Shown here: piece after piece, positions 52,912 through 61,454 of the stretch
Position numbering within the stretch: position 1 is the first letter of the stretch
How the letters are laid out: each line of letters starts with the position of its first letter
Source: Planococcus sp. MB-3u-03
Lineage (GTDB): Bacteria; Bacillota; Bacilli; Bacillales_A; Planococcaceae
Reading direction: 5' to 3'
Assembly: GCF_002833405.1 (NCBI RefSeq)
Contig: NZ_CP025135.1
Span: 2,337,501 to 2,401,500, forward strand
DNA length: 64,000 nucleotides
Made by a program: the position numbers and the translations under genes
The notes under the pieces: model-generated
Databases searched by the model: none
Told to the model about the DNA's origin: nothing
What the model saw: only the letters and a program-made list of their open reading frames with translations

Positions 52912-54964
52912 TCAATCGACAAGCGCTTCGAGTGAACGGACCATTTCCTCATCGATAAGCTGTTCCGAATCGACGACCAAAAACGATTCGTAATTTTCCA
53001 GCTGTTGCTTCAGCTCGTTCGTCAACCCATCATCGCCGATCAAATACAGCGAAGCGTTGCGTCGTGCCGCTGCGTTTGCTGCCGACAAAGCATCGGTGAA
53101 ATTCGATGCTGGCGCCAACACCGCTACGCGGCGCTCTGCATCTTCTTCTTTCGTGCGCGCTTCGATCGACAAGCGGTCAGCGGCCAGCACGATATCGCTG
53201 CGCCCTGCCATCGCTTCGGTCGTTTCGCGCGGCATGCGGCTGCCTTGCGACAATAGGATTGGGTATTGGTTTTGCGCCGCGAACACTGAGGCCAGTGACA
53301 CATCTTTGAACGTTGCACCATCTGCAACGACTGCGCCTTCTGAATCGATGCGCTCAGAAACGAGTGCCGCCGTTTCATAGCGATTGACGCCGCCGATGCG
53401 TTCCGTCTCGACGCCCATCAAAGACAATGCGTTCAGCTGCGCATCCGAAATGACCGGTGCGCTGCCGAGGATGATGGCGTTCGTTGCCCCGAGCCGTTCG
53501 ATTTCCGCTTTCGCCGACGCGTTCAAACGGCTTTTCTGTAAACAATAAAGGCCCACCTTCCAAATAAGCGAGTGGCGCACCGGACAAGGCATCTGCAAAA
53601 TCTTCACCTGTCGCCAACACGACCGTCTCTGCCGAATCCCACACCGCCTCCGACAATAACGCTGCCGTCTCAAAGCCGTCTTCGCCGCTGATTTTCGTCA
53701 CCGCTGCCGCTTTCGGTTCGGGTTCTCCACTATACGCTGCAATGCCGCTGCCGCCATAGACATACACGGTATCGTCAACGGAAGCAAGAAGTTCGCTGCC
53801 TGAAGGCACGCTCTCCTGTGCCACTTGGTTGCCTTTTGCATCATAGAATTTCAGGCTCCCGCCGCCGAGTACCGATGCACCGCCGGACGGTGACAGCGCC
53901 GCTGCTTCCACGGAATGCTCCAGCACTTTATTGAATCCACCGTTTGGTGCCATCACTTGCAAGGCAGCGAGATGATACGGATTGCCGAGCGCACTCGTCC
54001 CTTGTTCCTGAAGCAATAGCAAGCGGTGATCGCTTTGCTGCAGGTGGCTCAAGGCGGATTCGGTCACGACCGGCCGGTAGCGGTTCTCAAGCGCGCGGAA
54101 CGAAGCCGAGCGGATCGGCATGCGCAAGCGCTCGCCCCCTTTGGCGTTTAAAAACGCCCATTCACCGGAATCCATAAATTCGACGATCGCACCGTCCGCA
54201 TCGGTTCCTGCCACCCGCACCTCTTCAGAAGCAGGCAAGGCTTTCTCGTAGACGACTCGTTCTTCGTCCAGCGAACGTGCAATCAAGGTCGACACATCCC
54301 GCTCTTCGTTCGGCGCTTTAATATAGTAGATGATGCCATCTTTTATTGCATAAGGCTCCAGCACATTAGGCGATTGCCATTCCTTGCCGCCTGACAGCAA
54401 GCGGCCATGAAGTACCGAGCCATCGAAATACATCAAATGCCCATTTGAAATGACCGCTTGCCGCAAATCACCGCCCGTCACATCCGCAACCGGCGTACCG
54501 TCGAGTTTATGCACGAGCAGCCGCGCGCCGAGATTGCCGGTGATGATCACATGTCCCGACTCGAGCGCAACAGCCGCCCCCGAACCGCTCATGCGAAAGC
54601 CGTCCGATAGCGTAAATGCCCCTGTTTCTTTGCCGTCCGATAAATCATGTACCGTCACTTCATTTCCGGAAATCACGACAAACGCCCGATCGCCGATTGC
54701 ATAATGCGCCGACGCCAGTTCCTTGCGCCATAATTCCTTGCCTTCAGCGTCATAGCTGACGATTGCCTGCGCTTCCAGCTGATTCTCGAGCACCGCTATG
54801 ATTTGTTCATCTACAACGGTAAGCTCACCCGCTTTGACGCCGCTAGGCAACTTGACCAGCTCCCGGTACTCTGTCTCTGCCGCGAGCGCTTCTTGCGTGA
54901 AGAGACCTGCCCCGCCTGCCGCTGCGAGCAAGGCAATGCCTACCCCGATTTTGACCTGTTTCAT
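52912..54964 (-). pseudogene. Secreted beta-propeller-like/CWB2 protein with a frameshift
   Basis: From ATG 54964 (GAGGGGG upstream) a 529-residue frame reads: signal peptide (to about residue 27), a long repeat region with YxxLVKLPSG...WRKELASAHYAIGDRAFVVISGNEV and similar blades, then a first CWB2 repeat (ISGEDGFETAALLSEAVW ... LATGEDFADALSGAPLAYLEGGPLLFTEK) at about 423-470, after which it leaves frame. The second frame, 52912-53530 region, carries SRLNASAKAEIERLGATNAIILGSAPVIS and two more CWB2 repeats. The shift is at AAAA (53532-53535); deleting one A restores a protein of about 680 residues. Promoter with paired boxes at 54999-55031. Confidence 0.85.
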
Positions 54965-54998
54965 ATGCGTCCCCCTCTTCTCCTGGCTGTCTTCTTTC

Positions 54999-55031
54999 AG
55001 CCTAATGACAGAAGGTTAAGGAAATGTTAAA
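54999..55031 (-). promoter_or_regulatory. Activator-type promoter of the CWB2 protein gene (paired boxes)
   Basis: Minus strand: TTTAACA (55025-55031), four bases, CTTAACC (55014-55020), nine bases, TAGGCT (54999-55004), about 35 bases before the ATG. It fits the set at 22894, 27089, 29808 and 33949. Confidence 0.68.
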
Positions 55032-55040
55032 AAAACGACA

Positions 55041-55082
55041 AAACGCCCCGTCCGGATTGTCAGAATCCAGACAGGGCGCAAG
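55041..55082 (-). terminator. Terminator of the gene at 55088
   Basis: GCGCCCTGTCTGGATT / AATCCGGACGGGGCG is a strong stem followed by TTTTG on the minus strand. Confidence 0.82.
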
Positions 55083-55087
55083 AGAAA

Positions 55088-55423
55088 TCATACCGTTTCT
55101 TCACGTTTCGGATGCGGCTGCGTAATATCGACCGCATACACTTCGATTTTATTGACCATCAAGTCTTTGATCCCGTAGACCGGGCGTTCGCGGCTTTCGA
55201 CGTCCGCGACGAATTCGTTGAGCTTCTCCTGCAAAAAGACGCCGACCGGCTTGTTGGCATCGGCGATTTGTGCAGCCGCATACTGGAAGGAAGTCTCGAA
55301 ATACAAATTGGAGATTTCGATCGCCTTCAAGGTTTCTTTGTCTTTATGTAAGCCGACCACTTTATAGTAATTGCCGTACTCATCGCGCACCAAATCCTGT
55401 TGTTCGATGTTCTGCATGCTCAT
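55088..55423 (-). CDS. Protein of unknown function, 111 residues
   Basis: The protein has no signal peptide or membrane segment. Segments such as DLVRDEYGNYYKVVGLHKDKETLKAIEISNLYFETSFQYA look like a small beta-rich domain. I do not recognise the family. AAAGGAGG precedes ATG 55423. It is monocistronic with a strong terminator. Confidence 0.65.
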   Translation of the reverse strand: MSMQNIEQQDLVRDEYGNYYKVVGLHKDKETLKAIEISNLYFETSFQYAAAQIADANKPVGVFLQEKLNEFVADVESRERPVYGIKDLMVNKIEVYAVDITQPHPKREETV

Positions 55424-55806
55424 CTAAACTCCTCCTTTAACTAGTGTCGATTGGAATTGCCTCACTTATTACTATAGACGAAACGAAGGGTGCTTAAACA
55501 AAATATTGTTAGCGAGAGCCGATTACTTATGAAGAAATGATTGGGTTAAATTTTTCATCAGCACTTAGCCGCAGCCGGGCTTTGGGCGTGCAATGAATTG
55601 GCTAAAGGAAGTTGAGCCGGTTCATTTGCGACGCATCTGTCCACAGATGTGGGAGCACGGTTTTCAAGCTATGCCCCCAAAGAGTGAAAGGCTAATGTTG
55701 CTTGGAGATTTCATTGGGGCACCATGAGCGAGTCGGGAACGCATAGTTTTAAGCTGAATCGGGGTATACCGAATACTTATGGGCAATGTCAAATGTGCGC
55801 AATTGC
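55424..55806. repeat. Intergenic region with R3 repeat, copy B
   Basis: The core 55590-55660 shares TTCATTTGCGACGCATCTG, a CATCTG/CAGATG hairpin and GTGGGAGCA with copy A (43214-43295). No gene is visible in the rest of the 383 bases. Confidence 0.65.
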
Positions 55807-56016
55807 TTATCGTTTATGCTTACTCCAATCATAAGGCTCTTTTGCCCAGTCCCATAAAAAAAATAAAAGAAATATGATAATCCCGAACACCAGGGTGTTT
55901 ACCCATTGGATTTCACCGCCCGAAAGGAGATCCTTAATCGAGAAGAAGAGAACTACCGCCAAGGCTATTTTCACGTTTTCTTTAGCATTTGCTCCCCTTG
56001 TTATTTCTAAGCCCAC
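55807..56016 (-). CDS. Small two-helix membrane protein
   Basis: The 69-residue protein has two hydrophobic helices (about 15-30 and 38-56) and a conserved-looking tail WDWAKEPYDWSKHKR. The start is GTG 56016 without a strong ribosome site, so the 5' end is uncertain. I do not recognise it. Confidence 0.5.
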   Translation of the reverse strand: MGLEITRGANAKENVKIALAVVLFFSIKDLLSGGEIQWVNTLVFGIIIFLLFFLWDWAKEPYDWSKHKR

Positions 56017-56118
56017 TTTTCAATACTTGCCGTCTAGTAATAAAACTCTAGTTAAAATTGTACCAAGAATGAAGCTTTTATCGCTTTTATTCGTATAGGT
56101 AGGTAGAGGTGAGCATAC

Positions 56119-56568
56119 ATGACTTTCCATTCGAAAATCGATTCCTTCTTTATCCGTTTCATTCTGGCGGCTATTCTGTTCATCGCCGCCATATCATTTA
56201 TTCCGCTATTATTCGAAGGTGCGCCGTTTTCAGCGTTTGTGATCGTCACGGCTACTTTCCTCGTGACCACGGCTCTCATCCTGTGGATCACTTTCGCCAT
56301 CCGATACGTCTTTCTGGAAAATCATCTACTCGTGAAAGCCGGCCCTTTCAGAAGCCGCATTCCTTACGACAGCATCTTGAAAGTCGCCCCGACACGCGAT
56401 ATTTTCACAGGCTACCGCCTATTGTCGTCGCGGGATGCGCTGGAGCTGATCAACAACAAGACGATGTTAGGGACAGTGAAAATCTCGCCGGAAGACCAAA
56501 GCGCTTTTATTGCTGAATTGAAGAAGCGATGCCCTGATTTGAAGATTGATGATAGTATCCGTCGATGA
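56119..56568 (+). CDS. Bacterial PH domain (bPH_4/YyaB-like) membrane protein
   Basis: The 149-residue protein has two membrane helices (about 12-30 and 40-62) and a C-terminal PH-like domain: ENHLLVKAGPFRSRIPYDSILKVAPTRDIFTGYRLLSSRDALELI (about 68-112), ISPEDQSAFIAELKKRCP. This matches the YyaB-like bPH_4 family of unknown function. GAGGTGAG precedes the ATG. Confidence 0.85.
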   Translation: MTFHSKIDSFFIRFILAAILFIAAISFIPLLFEGAPFSAFVIVTATFLVTTALILWITFAIRYVFLENHLLVKAGPFRSRIPYDSILKVAPTRDIFTGYRLLSSRDALELINNKTMLGTVKISPEDQSAFIAELKKRCPDLKIDDSIRR

Positions 56569-56645
56569 GTTTGGCATATAATCCCATCTCGTGCAAACTT
56601 CAAGCGAAATTCACAATTACTTTTCAGTTAAGGATGTGTTTATTT

Positions 56646-57350
56646 ATGGAAGATGCCCGGCTATTACCTGAACCGCATCGATATGCGATTTGCGCTCCTG
56701 AAGGTATGCCAATTAAGGAATTTTATAATGGTATATTTGAGGAAGTTTTCGTTTTCTTCCACCCCTTTATTAAGGCAAAAACAAATGACTTTGATTTATT
56801 CAATCCAGATACAGATAAAAGTAGGAATGAGATACAGAAAAATTGCGAAAAAATAAGCTGGAAGCAATTTTTAACGCTATCAGGAATAGACAGTTACAAG
56901 CAACTGGACATCGGGTTAAGAACAAGTATCTCGGGGTTAAGCAAAGAATATCAGGATGTAAATGTTGCTGAGTTAATTCACAAGACTTGCAGGGAGAACC
57001 TGATTTCAGCCCCAAGCGAGGGTAGTTTTCCAGAGACTACCATGAATGATTTGCTCAAAGCTATAAAAATAATAGGGCACGAGTGGATATGGTTGGGAGA
57101 TGAATTCTGCACAGAAAGAAAGTTAATGTATATAGATGATTTGATTCATGATAATAATTTGCTTGGCCAGGGTAAAAACTTATTTACCCACGATAATGGC
57201 ATGTTGATCACAACACATTGGGACAGCCACTTTTCATTATTGTGTTCCGATAAAAAGTCATTAGAACAATTGGTTAATTCAAGTGAGCTAGAAGGCTTTT
57301 ACTGTAATGAAAAAACAAAAATCTATTGGAGCTTATCATTTGGCAGTTAA
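56646..57350 (+). CDS. AT-rich protein of unknown function (possible DUF2711)
   Basis: The 234-residue protein is soluble and acidic. The segment IFEEVFVFFHPFIKAKTNDFDLFNPDTDKSRNEIQKNCEKISWKQFLTLSGIDSYKQLDIGLRTSISGLSKEYQ recalls DUF2711 proteins, by memory only. Its base composition is clearly more AT-rich than its neighbours, and codons such as ATA and TTA are frequent, which suggests horizontal gain. ATG 56646 has AAGGATG upstream. A strong bidirectional terminator follows. Confidence 0.6.
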   Translation: MEDARLLPEPHRYAICAPEGMPIKEFYNGIFEEVFVFFHPFIKAKTNDFDLFNPDTDKSRNEIQKNCEKISWKQFLTLSGIDSYKQLDIGLRTSISGLSKEYQDVNVAELIHKTCRENLISAPSEGSFPETTMNDLLKAIKIIGHEWIWLGDEFCTERKLMYIDDLIHDNNLLGQGKNLFTHDNGMLITTHWDSHFSLLCSDKKSLEQLVNSSELEGFYCNEKTKIYWSLSFGS

Positions 57351-57351
57351 T

Positions 57352-57394
57352 TAATTAGACCCCCGAAACCATGACGGATTTGGGGGTCTAATTG
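57352..57394. terminator. Bidirectional terminator between convergent genes
   Basis: AATTAGACCCCC / GGGGGTCTAATT forms a 12-bp stem between the AT-rich gene and the helicase-nuclease gene. Confidence 0.88.
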
Positions 57395-57458
57395 TTTTGT
57401 TGCTTCTTGTGTTGCATCGCTCAACTAAATGGGTTATTTGCGGGCATTTGAAGTAATT

Positions 57459-59885
57459 TTATTTCTTCATTACCCCAATGACCCGCCCGTTAATATAGAC
57501 GTCTTCGCTGCGCATCATGATCGGTTCGAATTCGGGATTTTCCGCGACGAGCAAGATTTCGCTGCCCATCGGCATATACTTTTTCATCGTCGCTTCCCCG
57601 TCGATGACCGCGATGACGATATCGCCGTTCGACGCCGTATTTTGCTGGTGGACAACGACCATATCGCCTTTATCGATGCCGGCGCCAATCATGCTGTCGC
57701 CTGTCACGGTCAGCAAAAAGCTGTCTTTCGGAGAGACGAGCCAGTCGCGCGGCAAGCTGTGCGCCGTTTCGTAACTTTCAGAAGCAAGCGCGGGAATGCC
57801 CGCCGCGACGTTTCCGATGAGCGGCACTTCCGCCAATTCATGCACTTGGATCAATACGTCTTCGCCCGCTTCGCGCACTTCGATGTCCGCACCGGGTTCT
57901 TGGGCGTATTCGTAATCGCGCCCATTCTTCAAGTTTTTGTAGAGGCTGCGCTGCTTGGTGTCCGGCAAAAAACGCCCTTGGCATTTCGGCAAGTCCTGTA
58001 CTTCTTCGCCTTGCCGGTCGATGATCTTGACCGATAATCCATCCGTTGCGATACCGTAGAACGCCTGTCCATCCGCTTCCAAATAACTCTTCAGTTGATT
58101 CACCGCGTCATCGATGCCCGTTCCGAAACGTTTCACTTCAGCGATGATGTACGGCCGTGCTTCGCCGTCCACATAGATCTCTACAGCGATATCGCAATAG
58201 CCTTTTTTCGAAAACTGCTGGACCGGGTATTCGAGCTGCATGAGTTCGTACGGATAGCCGTAAGTCTCGTGAAGTTCACGGATGAGCCATTGGCGGGTCA
58301 ACTCTTCTTTGGAATGCAAGTCGACCAATTGATCGGCCAATCGGTACTCGGTCATACTGATGGACTCAAACGGGCGAAGCGCCGCGTCTTTTCTGATGCG
58401 CAAATGCTTGCGGTCGATTTCCTTAATGAATTTCGACGGCTTTTTCACCGACGACATATACAAGAGTTCATTCGCCCGCGTCATGCCGACATACAATAGC
58501 TTGCGTTCATCGGAATCGATCGTCTTCTGGTCTTCCGCATCATCATAAAGCTCCTGCGGAATGACGCCTTGATTCAAATCGATCAGGAAAATCACTTTGA
58601 ATTCCAGGCCTTTAATCGAATGCATCGTCACGAGCTTCACTTTATCCGATTCAAAATCCGGCTCATTGCTCTGAAGGATTTCGCACGGAATGCCTTTAGC
58701 CGCTAAATCCGCGGCTGCGCTTTCGACCGAGCGTTTGCCGCGTGCGACGATGCACATCTCCGACAAGCGGTAATCGCCTCGCAGCCGCTCGATTTCCTCT
58801 GCGAGAAAAGCCACCTGCTGCTCAGGCTGCATGAAGAAATGGTAAATCGGCGGATGGCCGTGCCGGTCGATGAGTGCCGGCTTGACGAAATCGACGTTCG
58901 ACTGGATCGTTTCGTCCGCTTCGATCAAATCGAAAGCGGCTTGCGAAATCTCCGTCGTTGTCCGGTAGTTCTTGCTCAAAGTCCGCGATTTCCCGCTCAT
59001 GTCATAGCCGATCGTCGTATACGGCCTCCCTTTGCCGAGCCAGGAATCGGGATAGATGCTTTGCGTATTATCCGCCACGAACATCAGTGAGGAATGCGCC
59101 TTTTCCTTATACAGCTCTTTCAGGAATTCAAGCTGCACACGCGTCAGATCCTGGCTTTCGTCGATGATGATATGAGTGTACTTGCCGCCGTTCGAACGTC
59201 TCATTTCGGACAGCGCCAGTTCGTTCATTTGCTTGAATGAAACGAGCCCTTCTTTTTCCAGAAATTCACGGTACAATCTGGCTACTTCAAAAATTGCTTC
59301 GCGGGTCGGCGAATTCTTCAATAATTTCTGCGGCGTCCCGCTATTTCCGGAAGCGCGCCCGATGCGGTCCACCGATTGATAGGTCTCGATATCCGTCATC
59401 GCGCATGACGTAATCCATTCTGCTTCGTCTTTCAGGAATTTCGCGTTTTTTGGCGTCAGCAGTTTCACATCCGGATGGGATTTCTTCACTTCGTGGATCG
59501 CCTTCGTCAGTACTTGCCATTCCTTTTCGGCTGGCGCAATGGACAGCTTGCGTTTCGCCCGCTGCAAGTATTTCATGAACTGCCCGTACATCAGCGAATC
59601 GATCGTTGCGATCTTCACTTCCGCATTCGATGCAAACAACCGCTCCGCTTCCCCCGCCTGCGCATCGGCCAAGCGCTCGTATTGAAATTTTATGTAATTG
59701 AGCAAAGTCTTGTTATACGTCACCAATAAAATCTGATCATCTTCCTCGTGGCAATAATGGTCCATCAGAAAATGGATCCGCCGAATCGCCACCGTCGTCT
59801 TGCCTGATCCAGCCACCCCTTTCACCAACATCGGCCCGCCCGGCTCCAGTTCCACAATGCGCCGTTGCTCCATATTCAATTTCAT
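57459..59885 (-). CDS. SF1 (UvrD-type) helicase - PD-(D/E)xK-like nuclease - LexA-type S24 protease fusion
   Basis: The 808-residue protein has three parts. (1) A UvrD-like helicase, about 1-500: Walker A GVAGSGKTT (23-31), IIIDESQDL (240-248), ADNTQSIY, LSKNYRTT, VTMHSIKGLEF (419-429) and LLYVGMTRA (463-471). (2) A nuclease-like domain, about 530-635, with Asp565 (YCDIAV) and Glu583-x-Lys585 (IIAEVKR), as in HSDR-N/type I restriction folds. (3) A LexA-type S24 domain, about 685-808, very close to LexA C-termini: Ala-Gly cleavage site (NVAAGIP, 695-696), Ser731 (GDSM) and Lys768 (EATMKK). LexA spacing is kept. There is no DNA-binding LexA N-terminus. ATG 59885 has AAGGAGG nine bases upstream. 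Confidence 0.9.
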   Translation of the reverse strand: MKLNMEQRRIVELEPGGPMLVKGVAGSGKTTVAIRRIHFLMDHYCHEEDDQILLVTYNKTLLNYIKFQYERLADAQAGEAERLFASNAEVKIATIDSLMYGQFMKYLQRAKRKLSIAPAEKEWQVLTKAIHEVKKSHPDVKLLTPKNAKFLKDEAEWITSCAMTDIETYQSVDRIGRASGNSGTPQKLLKNSPTREAIFEVARLYREFLEKEGLVSFKQMNELALSEMRRSNGGKYTHIIIDESQDLTRVQLEFLKELYKEKAHSSLMFVADNTQSIYPDSWLGKGRPYTTIGYDMSGKSRTLSKNYRTTTEISQAAFDLIEADETIQSNVDFVKPALIDRHGHPPIYHFFMQPEQQVAFLAEEIERLRGDYRLSEMCIVARGKRSVESAAADLAAKGIPCEILQSNEPDFESDKVKLVTMHSIKGLEFKVIFLIDLNQGVIPQELYDDAEDQKTIDSDERKLLYVGMTRANELLYMSSVKKPSKFIKEIDRKHLRIRKDAALRPFESISMTEYRLADQLVDLHSKEELTRQWLIRELHETYGYPYELMQLEYPVQQFSKKGYCDIAVEIYVDGEARPYIIAEVKRFGTGIDDAVNQLKSYLEADGQAFYGIATDGLSVKIIDRQGEEVQDLPKCQGRFLPDTKQRSLYKNLKNGRDYEYAQEPGADIEVREAGEDVLIQVHELAEVPLIGNVAAGIPALASESYETAHSLPRDWLVSPKDSFLLTVTGDSMIGAGIDKGDMVVVHQQNTASNGDIVIAVIDGEATMKKYMPMGSEILLVAENPEFEPIMMRSEDVYINGRVIGVMKK

Positions 59886-59919
59886 GCCCCGCACCCTCCT
59901 TATTTACAACTTATACCTT

Positions 59920-59932
59920 TATTCTAAGAATA
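59920..59932. promoter_or_regulatory. Short palindrome upstream of the helicase-nuclease gene
   Basis: TATTCTAAGAATA is a 6+1+6 palindrome 35 bases upstream of the helicase start in the divergent region. No canonical LexA box (CGAAC-N4-GTTCG) was found there. Confidence 0.35.
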
Positions 59933-60065
59933 TTGTCATATAATAGCAAGGTCTTATTACACCTAATCCAGCATATATACTAGCCGATTGCCAAACTATT
60001 TATCCATATGGGCTCTTCATTCGCTTAAAAGAGGTATACTTAGCCATAACGAAGGAGTGGTTTTG

Positions 60066-60311
60066 ATGATGAAAATATTGGATGTTCCGACAAGGCCGAT
60101 TTCGCAGGTGATGCGTTCACCGCTGGAAATCTTCCAACTGGCCCGTCAAGAAGGGACTGGCGTTTACATCTTCAACGACGAACAAGTCGCTGGCGTCATG
60201 ATTAGCCAGGAACAATACGAATCGCTGAACAAGGAAATCGAATACCTCCACGACCAACTCGCCCACTTGCTTGCTGAAAAACGCATCTTGGATAAAAACG
60301 AGCAGAATTAA
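60066..60311 (+). CDS. Phd/YefM-like antitoxin without adjacent toxin
   Basis: The 81-residue protein has the Phd/YefM N-terminal pattern: ISQVMRSPLEIFQLARQEGTGVYIFNDEQVAGVMISQEQYESLNKEI (about 13-59), then a helical C-terminus. Family members bind DNA and neutralise a RelE- or Doc-type toxin. No toxin gene lies downstream; the next feature is a terminator. It may be an orphan antitoxin or a regulator of the divergent helicase-nuclease gene. GAAGGAG precedes ATG 60066. Confidence 0.72.
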   Translation: MMKILDVPTRPISQVMRSPLEIFQLARQEGTGVYIFNDEQVAGVMISQEQYESLNKEIEYLHDQLAHLLAEKRILDKNEQN

Positions 60312-60357
60312 AAAATCACCGCCACTTCTTTTACATAGAAATGGCGGTGATTTTTCA
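60309..60357 (+). terminator. Terminator of the antitoxin-like gene
   Basis: AAAATCACCGCCA / TGGCGGTGATTTTT forms a strong stem-loop at the stop codon. Confidence 0.88.
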
Positions 60358-60437
60358 TTAACTGGTAATATAATGGGACTTCCGTGGTATAGTAGTGCTA
60401 ATGAACTGGAATATATTCAATTATCGGAGGATCTGAA

Positions 60438-60947
60438 ATGAAGAAACTAATTATTGCCATCCCGTTATTATCGTTCGCTGTGCTAGCGGTACTCGTCATC
60501 AAGGCCAATTTCGGCGATTCAGAGACTCCCGCTCTACAGGAAACGGAAGAGCTTGCAGAAACCGAAACTTGGGAAATGTTTGAAGCGAATGCTGCAAACC
60601 CGAAAAGCACATTCCAGCAGCTCGGTTATAGCGAATACGATGACGTGGAGCATTTCATCACAACCGTCCATGACCACTGGTACGCCATCCATCCGCAACA
60701 GCGCTTCACTTATACAACCGAAGGAGAGAACTTGCCTCTCTTGTCGAAGGTCGTGAAAGAAGCAAACTACTGGAAAACCGTTATCGAAGAGCGTGGATGG
60801 ACCCGTGAATTCAATCGACTGCAAAGCACCGCCTTCCAAATCTCCAGCCCACTCAGCGAACTCCACGACCAGCAAAAAGAAAATGAGCTGATCCATTTCC
60901 AGGAACAGCTCGATTCTGCCTATAAACGCGCCACCAGCGAACCGTAA
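60438..60947 (+). CDS. Membrane-anchored protein of unknown function
   Basis: The 169-residue protein has one N-terminal hydrophobic segment (about 4-22, no lipobox Cys) and an acidic extracytoplasmic part with YDDVEHFITTVHDHWYAIHPQQRFTYTTEGENLPLLSKVVKEANYW. I do not recognise it. GGAGG lies before the ATG. A hairpin that could end transcription is at 60978-61026. Confidence 0.62.
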   Translation: MKKLIIAIPLLSFAVLAVLVIKANFGDSETPALQETEELAETETWEMFEANAANPKSTFQQLGYSEYDDVEHFITTVHDHWYAIHPQQRFTYTTEGENLPLLSKVVKEANYWKTVIEERGWTREFNRLQSTAFQISSPLSELHDQQKENELIHFQEQLDSAYKRATSEP

Positions 60948-60977
60948 AGGACTGGCGCCACTCACTGTCATTTGCTA

Positions 60978-61026
60978 TTATCCTGTCCGCCATTCTGCAC
61001 GCCAGAATTGGCAGGCAGGATTTCTT
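60978..61026 (+). terminator. Possible terminator
   Basis: ATCCTG-CC-CCATTCTG / CCAGAATTGG-GG-CAGGAT pairs with small bulges and is followed by TTCTTAT. The T tract is weak. Confidence 0.5.
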
Positions 61027-61115
61027 ATATTATTCCCAATAATTTGGATTACTTCTGAAATCAAGGGTATACAAAAAAGAGACAAGTAAAAATTCCCCAT
61101 GAAAGGAGCATGATG

Positions 61116-61412
61116 ATGCCTCATTGCGAAAACTGTGGAACCAAGTGGAGCTGGGCCGATACGTTAAAGATCGGCTTCAAAAACAATAGAAACTGCCCGA
61201 GCTGCGGGGAACGACAGTATGTCGTGCCTGATCTCAGCCTCAAAACTTACATACTGTATCTTTTGCCTGTAATCACCTTAATCGTATTAAATATTCTCTT
61301 TGAGTTTTCGACGGGCCTTTTCATAGCACTGGCAACCCCTTATATACTCATTGCCATTGCTTTCATGCCTTATACAATTAAACTCTCAACTAAGCAAAAA
61401 CCCATTTGGTAA
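61116..61412 (+). CDS. CxxC-x19-CxxC membrane protein, paralogue 1
   Basis: The 98-residue protein begins with a zinc-ribbon-like module (CENC ... CPSC, 19 residues apart, residues 4-30) and has two membrane helices (about 45-62 and 68-88). It resembles the TIGR04104 (cxxc_20_cxxc) family of unknown function. ATG 61116 has AGGAG upstream. It is the first of three tandem paralogues. Confidence 0.8.
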   Translation: MPHCENCGTKWSWADTLKIGFKNNRNCPSCGERQYVVPDLSLKTYILYLLPVITLIVLNILFEFSTGLFIALATPYILIAIAFMPYTIKLSTKQKPIW

Positions 61413-61454
61413 AAAATCAATTGTCGAAAATCCGCTTAAGAAAGGAAGTATTTT

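Noticed and set aside
59886..60065. SOS box for the helicase-nuclease-S24 gene
   Set aside because: No CGAAC-N4-GTTCG-like sequence was found in the divergent region, so control by LexA at the DNA level is not supported.
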